Of a stretch of DNA of 64,000 nucleotides, positions 56,200-64,000 are shown piece after piece. The notes beneath the pieces were generated by a model. It was given only the letters and a program-made list of their open reading frames with translations, had not been told where the DNA came from and did no database searches. Source of the DNA: Curtobacterium sp. MCLR17_032 (GTDB lineage: Bacteria; Actinomycetota; Actinomycetes; Actinomycetales; Microbacteriaceae); assembly GCF_003234795.2 (NCBI RefSeq), contig NZ_CP126268.1, forward strand, positions 3,410,001-3,474,000, read 5' to 3'. The first letter of the stretch is position 1. The number at the start of each line of letters is the position of its first letter. The position numbers and the translations under genes are program-made.

Positions 56200-56685
56200 T
56201 CAGGAAGATGCCACCGACCGACGCGACCGGGACAGCGGGTAGCGGCGGTCGAGCCAGGGGTCGATGACCGTCGTCATGAGGAACCGTCCGACGAGGGACC
56301 CGACCACCCAGTAGGCACCGAGCAGCAGGATCGTGACGCCCGGCCAGACCCGGCTGGCGATGAGCGCGATCGTCAGGAACGCCAGGACGATGCCGACGCC
56401 CGAGTAGAGGTACCGCCAGCTGCGGCTGAAGGCGTCCCGCCGGTCCTGGTCCGCCGCCGTCCGGTCGTCGAGCCCCTGCACGTCGGGTTTCAGCAGGGTG
56501 ACGCCGTCGGCGGCGAACAGCTCGCGCACCGGCACCTCGAGGGCCCGGGCGATCGAGGACAGCGACTCGAGGCTGGCGTCCTTCCCACCCTCGACCCGCT
56601 GGATCGTCCGCACCGCGATGCCACTCTCCTCGGCCAGTCGTTCCTGGGTCCAGCCGCGCAGTCGTCGCAGCTCCGTGATCCGCAC
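56200..56685 (-). CDS. XRE-family regulator with C-terminal membrane helices
   Basis: 161 residues if GTG 56685 is the start; the reading frame is open for 9 more codons to TTG 56712, and an in-frame CTG sits 7 bases after a TAGCGT box (minus strand 56702-56707), so the true start is uncertain. The HTH reads RITELRRLRGWTQERLAEESGIAVRTIQRVEGGKDASLESLSSIARALEV; the second half has two hydrophobic helices (YLYSGVGIVLAFLTIALIA and VTILLLGAYWVVGSLVG). A membrane-tethered regulator, target unknown. Confidence 0.8.
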   Translation of the reverse strand: MRITELRRLRGWTQERLAEESGIAVRTIQRVEGGKDASLESLSSIARALEVPVRELFAADGVTLLKPDVQGLDDRTAADQDRRDAFSRSWRYLYSGVGIVLAFLTIALIASRVWPGVTILLLGAYWVVGSLVGRFLMTTVIDPWLDRRYPLSRSRRSVASS

Positions 56686-56820
56686 GTCGTTCAGGGGGCC
56701 AACGCTAGGCAACGGCGCCGATCCGCACCACGACAGGGACCCGCCACCTGCACGACAGCGACCCGACAGCCTCCCGACAGCGCCGCATCACCCGTTCCGG
56801 ACGGTCGCCGGACGTCGCCG

Positions 56821-56895
56821 CCCAACAGCATCCCGCTCGAACCAGGGGATGCCGCGGCGCGAGCGGGACACGGTTGTGCGGGTCCGATCGGCGCC
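56821..56895. repeat. family-2 hairpin element, copy B
   Basis: TCCCGCTCG (56831-56839) pairs with CGAGCGGGA (56860-56868), with the loop core GGGGATGCCGCGG; the conserved right end GTTGTGCGGGTCCGATCGGCGCC fills 56873-56895. It lies 52 bases beyond the kdpE stop in the leftward transcript. Confidence 0.75.
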
Positions 56896-56946
56896 ACGGG
56901 ACACGGCACCGCGCGACACGGCACGGTACCGCGCCGCAGCGACGGA

Positions 56947-57636
56947 TCAGCCGGCCGGCGCGAACCGGTAGCCCATCCCCGCCTCGGTGACCAGGAACCG
57001 CGGGTGCGACGGCTCCGGCTCGAGCTTCCGCCGCAGCTGCGCCATGTACAGCCGCAGGTACCCGGAGTCGGTGCCGTGCGTCGGACCCCACACCTCGGTG
57101 AGGAGCATCTCGCGCGTCAACAGCCGGTCGGGGTTCGTCACGAGGACCTCGAGCAGCCGCCACTCGGTCGGGGTCAGCCGGATCGCGGGTCCGTCGGGCG
57201 CGGTGACCTGCTTCGCGACGAGGTCCACCACGAGCGCCCCGATGCGGATGGTCGGCGCGGCCTCGGCCCCGCCCGCCGGTGCCCGTCGCCGACCCAGGGC
57301 CCGCAGCCGTGCCAGGAGCTCGTCCATCTGGAACGGCTTCGTCACGTAGTCGTCCGCGCCGGCGTCCAGGGCGTCCACCTTGTCGCTCGAGTCGGTGCGC
57401 CCGGACAGCACCAGCACCGGCACCTGCGACCACCCGCGGATGCCCTCGAGCACCCCGATGCCGTCCAGCCGGGGCATGCCGAGGTCGAGCAGCACGATGT
57501 CCGGCCGCTCGGTGATCACGGCGTCGATGGCGGCCCGACCGTCGCGGGCGGTGACGACGTCGTAGCCCCGGGCACCGAGCGTCACGGCGAGCGCCCGCAC
57601 CAGCTGCACGTCGTCGTCCACGATCAGGACCTTCAT
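56947..57636 (-). CDS. kdpE: KdpE response regulator
   Basis: 229 residues, ATG 57636 overlapping the kdpD stop by four bases. Receiver: VDDDVQLVRAL, D51 in VLLDLGMP, S/T in VLSGRTDSSDKV, K in VTKPFQMDELLARLRAL. The winged helix ends with LTPTEWRLLEVLVTNPDRLLTREMLLTEVWGPTHGTDSGYLRLYMAQLRRKLEPEPSHPRFLVTEAGMGYRF, the strong KdpE signature. It activates kdpABC transcription when K+ is limiting. Confidence 0.96.
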   Translation of the reverse strand: MKVLIVDDDVQLVRALAVTLGARGYDVVTARDGRAAIDAVITERPDIVLLDLGMPRLDGIGVLEGIRGWSQVPVLVLSGRTDSSDKVDALDAGADDYVTKPFQMDELLARLRALGRRRAPAGGAEAAPTIRIGALVVDLVAKQVTAPDGPAIRLTPTEWRLLEVLVTNPDRLLTREMLLTEVWGPTHGTDSGYLRLYMAQLRRKLEPEPSHPRFLVTEAGMGYRFAPAG

Positions 57637-60125
57637 CTGCCCACCACTCCCAGGTGTCCCGCGATCGGCAGCCGCACCACGACGGTGAGCCCACCGCCGG
57701 GGGTGTCGTCGACCTCGATCGTGCCGCCCATGCCCTCGGTGAACCCGCGCGCGAGCGCCAGGCCGAGTCCGAGTCCGGTCTCGTTGTCCGTGTCCCCGAG
57801 CCGCTGGAACGGCTGGAACACGTCTTCGCGGCGGTCCTCGGGGATCCCGGGGCCGCGGTCCGCGACGCGGAGTTCGACCCTGCCGGCGAAGGCGCTCGCC
57901 GCGATCCGGACGCGCTCGCCGTCGGGTGAGTAGCGGACGGCGTTGGCGAGCAGGTTCACGACGACGCGCTGCAGCAGTACCGGGTCGGCGAGGACCGGCG
58001 GCAGTTCGGCGGGCAGGTCGAGGTCGACGTCCTCCGGGCCGAGTTCGAGTTCGTCGAGTGCGGGCGCGACGACCGTGTCGAGTGCCGTGGGGACGGGGGC
58101 GGCGGCGAGCACTCCGGCCTGTACACGGCTGACGTCGAGCAGGTCGGCCAACAGGACCGCCAGCTGACGGAGGCTCTCGTCGGCGGTCGCGAGGAGCGCC
58201 TCCCGGTCGGCCTCGCCCAACCGCACATCCCTTGCGCGGAGGGACTGGACGGCGGCGCTGGCGGCGGCGATCGGCCGGCGCACGTCGTGGCTGACGGCCG
58301 CCAGGATGGCGCTCCGCACCCGGTCGACGGCGGCGATGCGTTCCGCGTCGACGGCGGTGCGGGTGAGGGCGCGGTGTTCCAGGGCGGCGTCGAGCTGCTG
58401 CTCGACGACGCGCAGCAGCCGCCGCTGGGTGGGGTCGTCGGGCGCGCCGGCGAACTCCAGGACGGCACCGGACGGGAGGGTCGTGGCCGCGTCCGGCTCG
58501 TCGCCGAACGTCCCCGACGTGGCCGGCACCTCGTCGCCCTGGCGGACCCGGACCCCGGCGAAGCCGAAGGCCTCGCGGGTGCGCTCGACGAGGGCCTGGA
58601 GGGCGTCGTCCCCGCGGAGGACGCTGCCGGCGATCCCGACGAGGAGCCCGGACTCGGCGGCGGCCCGGCGTGCGGTGCGGGAGCGTCGGGCGGAGCGGTC
58701 GACGACGAAGCTGACGAGCACCGCGCTGACGACGTACATGACGAGGGCGAACAGGTGCCAGGGCTGCTGGACGGTGACCTGGTGCAGGGGTCGGACGAAG
58801 AAGAAGTCGAGACTCAGCCCGGACAGGACGGCGGCGAACACGGCGGGCAGCATGCCGCCGATCAGCGCGACGACGAGCACGAGCAGCTGGTAGGCGAGCA
58901 CGTCGACGGTGATCGAGTCGGGGTCGTCGGTCAGGCTGAGGAGCCAGGTCAGGACCGGGCCGGCGACCAGGGCGAGCAGGAACGCCGCCACGGTCCGGGA
59001 GCGGGACAGGCTGCCGCCGAGCTTCGGCAGCGCGAAGCCGCCGCCCGCGCGCTCGTGGGTGACGACGTGCACGTCGATGTCCCCGGACTCGCGGATGACG
59101 GTGCTGCCGATGCCCGGCCCGGTGAGGGCGGCGGCGAGTCGGCTGCGACGGCTGATGCCCATCACGATCTGGGTCGCGTCGACCGACCGGGCGAACCGGA
59201 CCAGGGTGGTGGGCACGTCGTCGCCGACGACCTGGTGGTAGGTGCCGCCGAGCTGTTCGAGCAGGGCGCGCTGCTTGCCGAGGGCGCCCGGGTGCCGTTC
59301 GCGCAGGCCGTCGTTGGTGGTGACGTGCACGGCGGCGAGCTCTCCGCCGGCCGAGCGGGCGGCGATGCGGGCCCCGCGGCGGAGCAGGGTCTCGCCCTCG
59401 GGGCCGCCGGTCAGGGCGACCAGGACGCGCTCCCGGGTCTCCCACCGGTTCGCGATGCCGTGTTCGGCGCGGTAGCGCTTGAGCGCGTCGTCGACCTCGT
59501 CGGCCAGCCAGAGCAGGGCGATCTCGCGGAGGGCGGTGAGGTTGCCGAGGCGGAAGTAGTTCGACAGGGCCGCGTCGATCCGGGCGGCCGGGTACACGAG
59601 TCCGTCGGACAGTCGGTCGCGGAGGGCCTGCGGGGAGAGGTCGACGACCTCGATCTGGTCGGCGGCGCGGACGACGGCGTCGGGGACGGTCTCGCGTTGG
59701 ACGGTGCCGGTGATCTCGCGGACGACGTCGCCGAGGGACTGCATGTGCTGGACGTTCACCGTCGAGATGACGTCGATGCCGGCGGCACGCAGTGCTTCGA
59801 CGTCCTGCCAGCGCTTCTCGTGCGGGCTGCCGGGGGCGTTCGAGTGCGCGAGTTCGTCGACCAGGGCGACCTCGGGTCGGCGGGCCAGGACGGCGTCGAG
59901 GTCCATGTCGTCGAGTTCGACCCCGCGGTGTTCGACCGTGCGACGGGGGACGACCTCGAGCCCGTCGACGAGGGCGGCGGTGGCGGCGCGGCCGTGGGTC
60001 TCGACGACGGCGATGACCACGTCGCGGCCGTGGTCGGCCATCCGGCGGCCCTCTTCGAGCATCGTGTAGGTCTTGCCCACGCCGGGGGCCGCACCGAGCA
60101 GCACCCGCAGCTTCCCTCGCTTCAC
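57633..60125 (-). CDS. kdpD: KdpD potassium-sensing histidine kinase
   Basis: 830 residues from GTG 60125. Domains in order: KdpD N-terminal ATP-binding domain with GAAPGVGKTYTM (K18), a USP-like domain (VLVALTGGPEGETLLRRGARIAAR), four helices around residues 370-480, GAF-like linker, HisKA and HATPase (LLANAVRYSPDGERV, DRGPGIPEDRREDVFQPF, GLGLGLALARGF). The H-box reads AVSHDVRRPIAAAS instead of the usual SHDLRTPLA, so Leu/Thr/Leu positions differ while the histidine is kept. Senses K+ limitation or osmotic upshift and signals to KdpE. Confidence 0.96.
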   Translation of the reverse strand: MKRGKLRVLLGAAPGVGKTYTMLEEGRRMADHGRDVVIAVVETHGRAATAALVDGLEVVPRRTVEHRGVELDDMDLDAVLARRPEVALVDELAHSNAPGSPHEKRWQDVEALRAAGIDVISTVNVQHMQSLGDVVREITGTVQRETVPDAVVRAADQIEVVDLSPQALRDRLSDGLVYPAARIDAALSNYFRLGNLTALREIALLWLADEVDDALKRYRAEHGIANRWETRERVLVALTGGPEGETLLRRGARIAARSAGGELAAVHVTTNDGLRERHPGALGKQRALLEQLGGTYHQVVGDDVPTTLVRFARSVDATQIVMGISRRSRLAAALTGPGIGSTVIRESGDIDVHVVTHERAGGGFALPKLGGSLSRSRTVAAFLLALVAGPVLTWLLSLTDDPDSITVDVLAYQLLVLVVALIGGMLPAVFAAVLSGLSLDFFFVRPLHQVTVQQPWHLFALVMYVVSAVLVSFVVDRSARRSRTARRAAAESGLLVGIAGSVLRGDDALQALVERTREAFGFAGVRVRQGDEVPATSGTFGDEPDAATTLPSGAVLEFAGAPDDPTQRRLLRVVEQQLDAALEHRALTRTAVDAERIAAVDRVRSAILAAVSHDVRRPIAAASAAVQSLRARDVRLGEADREALLATADESLRQLAVLLADLLDVSRVQAGVLAAAPVPTALDTVVAPALDELELGPEDVDLDLPAELPPVLADPVLLQRVVVNLLANAVRYSPDGERVRIAASAFAGRVELRVADRGPGIPEDRREDVFQPFQRLGDTDNETGLGLGLALARGFTEGMGGTIEVDDTPGGGLTVVVRLPIAGHLGVVGR

Positions 60126-60162
60126 GCGCTCATCCTCTCCTGCTCGGGGCCCGGCGCGAACC

Positions 60163-60245
60163 GGACCCGCACAACCGCATCCAGCTCGAACCGCGGTTGC
60201 CCGTGGTTCGTACGGGTTCTGGTTGTGCGGGTCCGATCGACACCG
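60163..60245. repeat. family-2 hairpin element, copy C, between kdpC and kdpD
   Basis: Perfect 14-base outer arms GGACCCGCACAACC (60163-60176) and complement (60221-60234), with CGAACC (60187-60192) and GGTTCG (60205-60210) nested inside. It sits 4 bases after the kdpC stop and so could attenuate read-through into kdpDE. Confidence 0.8.
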
Positions 60246-60248
60246 GGG

Positions 60249-60854
60249 TCAGCCGAGCTTCGCCAGCGCCAGGTTCAGCTCGAGGACGTTGACCGCCGGG
60301 CCGCCGAGGAACCCGAGCTGCCGGGACTCGGTGTGCTCGTCGACCAGGGCACGGACCCGGGCCTCGGAGACACCGCGGGCCGAGGCCACACGGGCGATCT
60401 GCAGGCGGGCGTACTCGGGGCTGATGTCCGGGTCGAGCCCGGAGCCGGAAGCCGTCAGCGCGTCCGCCGGGACCTCGGACGCGGGCACGCCGTCGGCCTT
60501 CGCGATCGCGGCACGACGTTCCTCGATCGCCTTGGTCAGGTCGGGGTTCGACGGGCCGAGGTTCGACCCGGACGAGGCGTTCGCGTCGTACCCGTGCTCG
60601 CCGGCGGCCGAGGGGCGGGACTGGAACCAGCGGGCCGCGTCCTTGCCGGTGAACGACTGCCCGATCAACGACGAGCCCACGGTGGTGCCGGAGGAGTCGG
60701 TGACCATCGAGCCGTTCGCCTGGTCGTGGAAGGCGGCCTGGCCGACACCCCAGACGGCGAGCGGGTAGCCGACGCCGAGGACGACGGTGGCGAGGAGGGT
60801 GAGGCGCACGGCCACACCGGTGGAGCGGAGGAAGGAGCGAGAAGAGGAAGCCAT
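60249..60854 (-). CDS. kdpC: KdpC subunit of potassium-transporting ATPase
   Basis: 201 residues, ATG 60854, two bases after the kdpB stop. One N-terminal helix (LTLLATVVLGVGYPLAVWGVGQAAF), then GSSLIGQSFTGKDAARWFQSRPSAAGEHGYDANASSGSNLGPSNPDLTKAIEERR, ALTASGSGLDPDISPEYARLQIARVASARG and LGFLGGPAVNVLELNLAL. KdpC stabilises and helps KdpB bind ATP. Confidence 0.96.
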   Translation of the reverse strand: MASSSRSFLRSTGVAVRLTLLATVVLGVGYPLAVWGVGQAAFHDQANGSMVTDSSGTTVGSSLIGQSFTGKDAARWFQSRPSAAGEHGYDANASSGSNLGPSNPDLTKAIEERRAAIAKADGVPASEVPADALTASGSGLDPDISPEYARLQIARVASARGVSEARVRALVDEHTESRQLGFLGGPAVNVLELNLALAKLG

Positions 60855-60856
60855 GA

Positions 60857-62998
60857 CTAGAACCCCGGGATGAGACCGACGACGAGGTCGATCAACTTGA
60901 TGCCGATGAAGGGGACGATGACGCCGCCGAGCCCGTAGACGAGCAGGTTGCGGCCGAGGATCGACGACGCCGAGGCTGCGCGGTACTTGACGCCACGCAG
61001 GGACAGCGGGATGAGCGCCACGATGACGAGCGCGTTGAACACGATCGCCGACAGGATCGCCGACGCCGGAGAGTGCAGGTGCATGATGTTCAGCGCGCCG
61101 AGGCCGGGGAACGTCGCCTGGAACATCGCCGGGATGATGGCGAAGTACTTGGCGATGTCGTTGGCGATCGAGAACGTGGTGAGCGCACCGCGGGTGATGA
61201 GCAGCTGCTTGCCGATCCGGACGACGTCGATGAGCTTCGTCGGGTCCGAGTCCAGGTCGACCATGTTGCCGGCCTCCTTGGCCGCGGTCGTCCCGGTGTT
61301 CATCGCCACGCCGACGTCCGCCTGCGCCAGGGCCGGGGCGTCGTTCGTGCCGTCACCGGTCATGGCGACGAGGTTGCCGCCCTCCTGCTCGCGGCGGATC
61401 AGCGCGAGCTTGTCCTCCGGGGTGGCCTCGGCGAGGTAGTCGTCGACGCCGGCCTCGGCCGCGATGGCCTTGGCGGTGCGCGGGTTGTCGCCGGTGATCA
61501 TCACGGTGCGGATGCCCATGCTGCGCAGTTCGGTGAACCGCTCGGCCAGGCCGTCCTTGACGACGTCCTTGAGGTGCACGACGCCGAGCAGCTGGACGGT
61601 GCCGGCAGCGTCACGACGGCCGACGACGAGCGGCGTGCCGCCCTGGTCGGAGATCTCCGCGACGGTTGCGTCGATCGCCGCGGTGACACCGGCGTCGCGG
61701 GTGTCCGCCCAGGCGAGCACTGCCGCAGCAGCACCCTTCCGGACCGAGGACCCTTCGGGCAGGTCGACGCCGGACATCCGGGTCTGCGCCGTGAACGGCA
61801 CCTCGACCCCGCCGGCCGGGAGGGGCGTGGAGACCCCGGCAGCGAGCGCCAGGTCCACGATCGAGCGGCCCTCGGGCGTCCCGTCCGCGGCACTCGAGAG
61901 CGCCGCGGCGGCCATCAGCTCCGGCTCGGTCACGCCCGGCACCGGGACGACCCGGGAGGCGCGGCGGTTGCCGTACGTGATGGTGCCGGTCTTGTCGAGG
62001 AGCAGCGTGGTGATGTCACCGGCGGCCTCGACCGCACGGCCGGACATCGCCAGGACGTTGTGCTGCACGAGCCGGTCCATGCCGGCGATGCCGATCGCGG
62101 AGAGCAGCGCCCCGATGGTGGTCGGGATGAGGCAGACGAGCAGCGCGATGAGCACCGTGATGCTGACCGTCGAGCCGACGAGCCCGGCGATCGGCTGCAT
62201 GGTGAGGCAGACGATCACGAAGACGATCGACAGCGACGCGAGCAGGATGTTCAGCGCGATCTCGTTCGGCGTCTTCTGGCGGGCGGCGCCCTCGACCAGG
62301 CGGATCATCCGGTCGATGAAGGTCTCGCCAGGGGTCGAGGTGATGCGCACCACGATCCGGTCGGACAGCACCCGGGTACCGCCGGTCACGGCACTGCGGT
62401 CGCCGCCGGACTCGCGGATCACCGGGGCGGACTCACCCGTGACGGCGGACTCGTCGACCGAGGCGATGCCGTCGACGACGTCTCCGTCACCGGGGACCAC
62501 CTCGCCGGCGACGACGACCACCAGGTCGCCCTTCGCCAGGTCGACCGAGGCGACGTCCTCCGTGGCGGTGGACAGTGCGGCCGGGTCGGACGCAGAGTAG
62601 CCGACGACGCGGCGGGCGCTGGTCGTCGAACGGGTCTTGCGGAGCGTCTCGGCCTGCGCCTTGCCGCGCCCCTCGGCGACGGACTCGGCCAGGTTCGCGA
62701 AGACGACCGTCAGCCAGAGCCAGACGGCGATCGCGATGGTGAAGGAGGACGGGACGGGCGCGCCGGAGTCGGCCGCGCCTCCCGACCGGGTGAAGGGCTC
62801 GACGACGGCGGTGACCGTCGTCAGGGCGGCCCCCACCTCGACGATGAACATCACCGGGTTCTTCCACATCAGCCGGGGGTCCAGCTTGCGGAACGCACCC
62901 GGGAGGCCCGCCGCCAGTTGGCGGGGTCCGAAGGCCGACGAGCGTCGGCCCGGCTGCTCAGCGGTGTGCTGCTCCGTCTCGGGAGTCAGGGTGGTCAT
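60857..62998 (-). CDS. kdpB: KdpB catalytic ATPase subunit
   Basis: 713 residues, ATG 62998, overlapping the kdpA stop by one base (TGATG). P-type ATPase motifs: phosphorylation loop [18 protein letters not shown] in [11 protein letters not shown], hinge [25 protein letters not shown] and [35 protein letters not shown]. Its Asp in DKTGT is phosphorylated by ATP to drive K+ through KdpA. N-terminal Pro/Ser tail contains one GGGAGGCCCG sequence. Confidence 0.97.
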   Translation of the reverse strand: MTTLTPETEQHTAEQPGRRSSAFGPRQLAAGLPGAFRKLDPRLMWKNPVMFIVEVGAALTTVTAVVEPFTRSGGAADSGAPVPSSFTIAIAVWLWLTVVFANLAESVAEGRGKAQAETLRKTRSTTSARRVVGYSASDPAALSTATEDVASVDLAKGDLVVVVAGEVVPGDGDVVDGIASVDESAVTGESAPVIRESGGDRSAVTGGTRVLSDRIVVRITSTPGETFIDRMIRLVEGAARQKTPNEIALNILLASLSIVFVIVCLTMQPIAGLVGSTVSITVLIALLVCLIPTTIGALLSAIGIAGMDRLVQHNVLAMSGRAVEAAGDITTLLLDKTGTITYGNRRASRVVPVPGVTEPELMAAAALSSAADGTPEGRSIVDLALAAGVSTPLPAGGVEVPFTAQTRMSGVDLPEGSSVRKGAAAAVLAWADTRDAGVTAAIDATVAEISDQGGTPLVVGRRDAAGTVQLLGVVHLKDVVKDGLAERFTELRSMGIRTVMITGDNPRTAKAIAAEAGVDDYLAEATPEDKLALIRREQEGGNLVAMTGDGTNDAPALAQADVGVAMNTGTTAAKEAGNMVDLDSDPTKLIDVVRIGKQLLITRGALTTFSIANDIAKYFAIIPAMFQATFPGLGALNIMHLHSPASAILSAIVFNALVIVALIPLSLRGVKYRAASASSILGRNLLVYGLGGVIVPFIGIKLIDLVVGLIPGF

Positions 62999-64000
62999 CA
63001 GGACAGTCCTTCTGCGAGCGGGCCCAGTGCGAGCACCGGGAAGTACGTGAGTGCGGTGACGATGACGGCGACGCCGCCCAGGAGCACGATGAACAGCGGC
63101 CGGTGCGTGGGCAGCGTGCCGACGGTCGCCGGCACCTTGTCCTGCTTGGCCAGCGACCCGGCGAGCGCCAGGACGAACACCATCGGCACGAAGCGGCCGA
63201 GCAGCATCGCGACGCCGAGCGCGGAGTTCATCCACGTCGTGTTCGCGGTCAGACCGCCGAACGCCGAGCCGTTGTTGTTGCCGGCGCTGGTGAACGCGTA
63301 GAGCAGTTCGGACAGGCCGTGGTTGCCCGGGTTGAAGAGCGACGTGCCGAGCACCTGCTCCCGGACGCCGGGGATCAGGAGCGACAGGGCCGTGCCGGTG
63401 AGCACCACGGTCGGGGTGACCAGGATGTACAGCGCGGCGTAGGTCATCTCCTTGGCGCGGATCTTCTTGCCGAGGTACTCCGGCGTGCGGCCGACGAGCA
63501 GCCCACCGATGAAGACCGTGATGACGGCGAGCACGAGCATGCCGTACAGGCCGGACCCGACACCGCCGGGGGTGACCTCGCCGAGCATCATGTTGATCAG
63601 CGCCATCATGCCGCCGAGCGGGGTGAAGCTGTCGTGCATGGCGTTGACGGCACCGGTGGACGTCGAGGTCGTCGCGGTGGCGAAGAGCGTCGAGCCGAGG
63701 ATGCCGAAGCGGACCTCCTTGCCCTCCATCGCGGCTCCGGCGGCGTGCGTCGCGGATCCGCCACCGGCGAGTTCGGCGATCGACATCGCGGCCAGGGACA
63801 CCAGGAAGATGCCGCTCATCACGGAGACGATCGCGGTGCCCTGACGGGTGTCGCCGACCATCTTGCCGAAGGTGCGGGGCAGCGAGAACGGGATGACGAG
63901 CATGAGGAAGACCTCGAAGAGACTCGTCCAGGCCTGCGGGTTCTCGAACGGGTGGGCGGAGTTGGCGTTGAAGTACCCGCCGCCGTTCGTCCCGAGCTCC
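62998..64000 (-). CDS. kdpA: KdpA potassium-binding subunit (5' end off window)
   Basis: Only the C-terminal about 334 residues are present; the gene enters from the right edge with the conserved [21 protein letters not shown]. Hydrophobic helices, [32 protein letters not shown] and [15 protein letters not shown] follow, which are the K+-selectivity and KdpA family blocks. It forms the channel-like K+ path of the Kdp complex. The operon order kdpA-B-C-D-E is standard; kdpF, if present, lies outside the window. Confidence 0.95.
   Translation of the reverse strand, partial: ELGTNGGGYFNANSAHPFENPQAWTSLFEVFLMLVIPFSLPRTFGKMVGDTRQGTAIVSVMSGIFLVSLAAMSIAELAGGGSATHAAGAAMEGKEVRFGILGSTLFATATTSTSTGAVNAMHDSFTPLGGMMALINMMLGEVTPGGVGSGLYGMLVLAVITVFIGGLLVGRTPEYLGKKIRAKEMTYAALYILVTPTVVLTGTALSLLIPGVREQVLGTSLFNPGNHGLSELLYAFTSAGNNNGSAFGGLTANTTWMNSALGVAMLLGRFVPMVFVLALAGSLAKQDKVPATVGTLPTHRPLFIVLLGGVAVIVTALTYFPVLALGPLAEGLS

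Noticed and set aside
58287..60860. Plus-strand frame of 857 codons opposite kdpD and kdpC
   Set aside because: Gly/Asp/Glu-rich shadow without motifs; the minus strand has the full KdpD domain set.

Overview
The window is about 71 percent G+C chromosomal DNA from an actinobacterium, most likely a Microbacteriaceae member of the Curtobacterium type. That placement is an inference from base composition, Lhr next to a Nei2-type glycosylase, a FolP2-type dihydropteroate synthase homologue, the actinobacterial LexA box and the many leaderless starts. No rRNA, tRNA, CRISPR array, transposase or phage gene was seen. The first gene (left end) and kdpA (right end) are cut by the window edges.

Layout. 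0-3.4 kb: a PH-like membrane protein (partial) and a three-gene membrane protein / histidine kinase / NarL-type regulator operon. 3.5-12.1 kb: small housekeeping and unknown genes (spermidine-synthase fold, TPR, SprT-like metalloprotease, CGNR zinc finger, mntH, DUF427, ComB-like phosphatase, GNAT, DUF1684, YtrA-type regulator). 12.2-18.1 kb: secreted GH114-like protein, DEAD-box RNA helicase with a long leader, CsbD, NUDIX-like protein, SnoaL-like lipoprotein, PadR regulator. 18.3-23.8 kb: lhr-nei2 DNA repair pair. 23.9-28.4 kb: a lower-G+C islet with a secreted peptide and an ABC exporter-type operon, lying directly against the remaining C-terminal stub of a GH81 beta-1,3-glucanase gene. 28.4-33.7 kb: lysG-lysE, an amino acid permease and hydrolases. 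33.9-40.6 kb: alkylation repair (ogt-alkA), MOSC, PfpI, HAD and a folE-folP2-reductase operon. 40.7-49.5 kb: purine permease, an SOS-controlled small gene, an SDR, a GH65/HAD disaccharide operon and a second amino acid permease. 49.6-53.2 kb: an esterase-like protein and an OmpR-type two-component system with a PepSY lipoprotein. 54-56.7 kb: the hxlA-hxlB ribulose monophosphate pair divergent from an ATPase-LuxR hybrid regulator. 57-64 kb: the kdpABCDE potassium uptake operon, read leftwards.

The most interesting non-coding signals are two families of dispersed intergenic hairpins with conserved ends and variable cores (family 1 at 36.8, 42.2, 53.3 and 53.9 kb; family 2 at 30.3, 56.8 and 60.2 kb), a short GCCTCCCG-centred sequence scattered through spacers and protein linkers, and a recurrent TANNNT box 6-8 bases before start codons, which points to widespread leaderless transcription. 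The most interesting protein-coding locus is the peptide/ABC islet at 24.9-28.3 kb, a candidate bacteriocin-and-immunity or peptide-resistance system.
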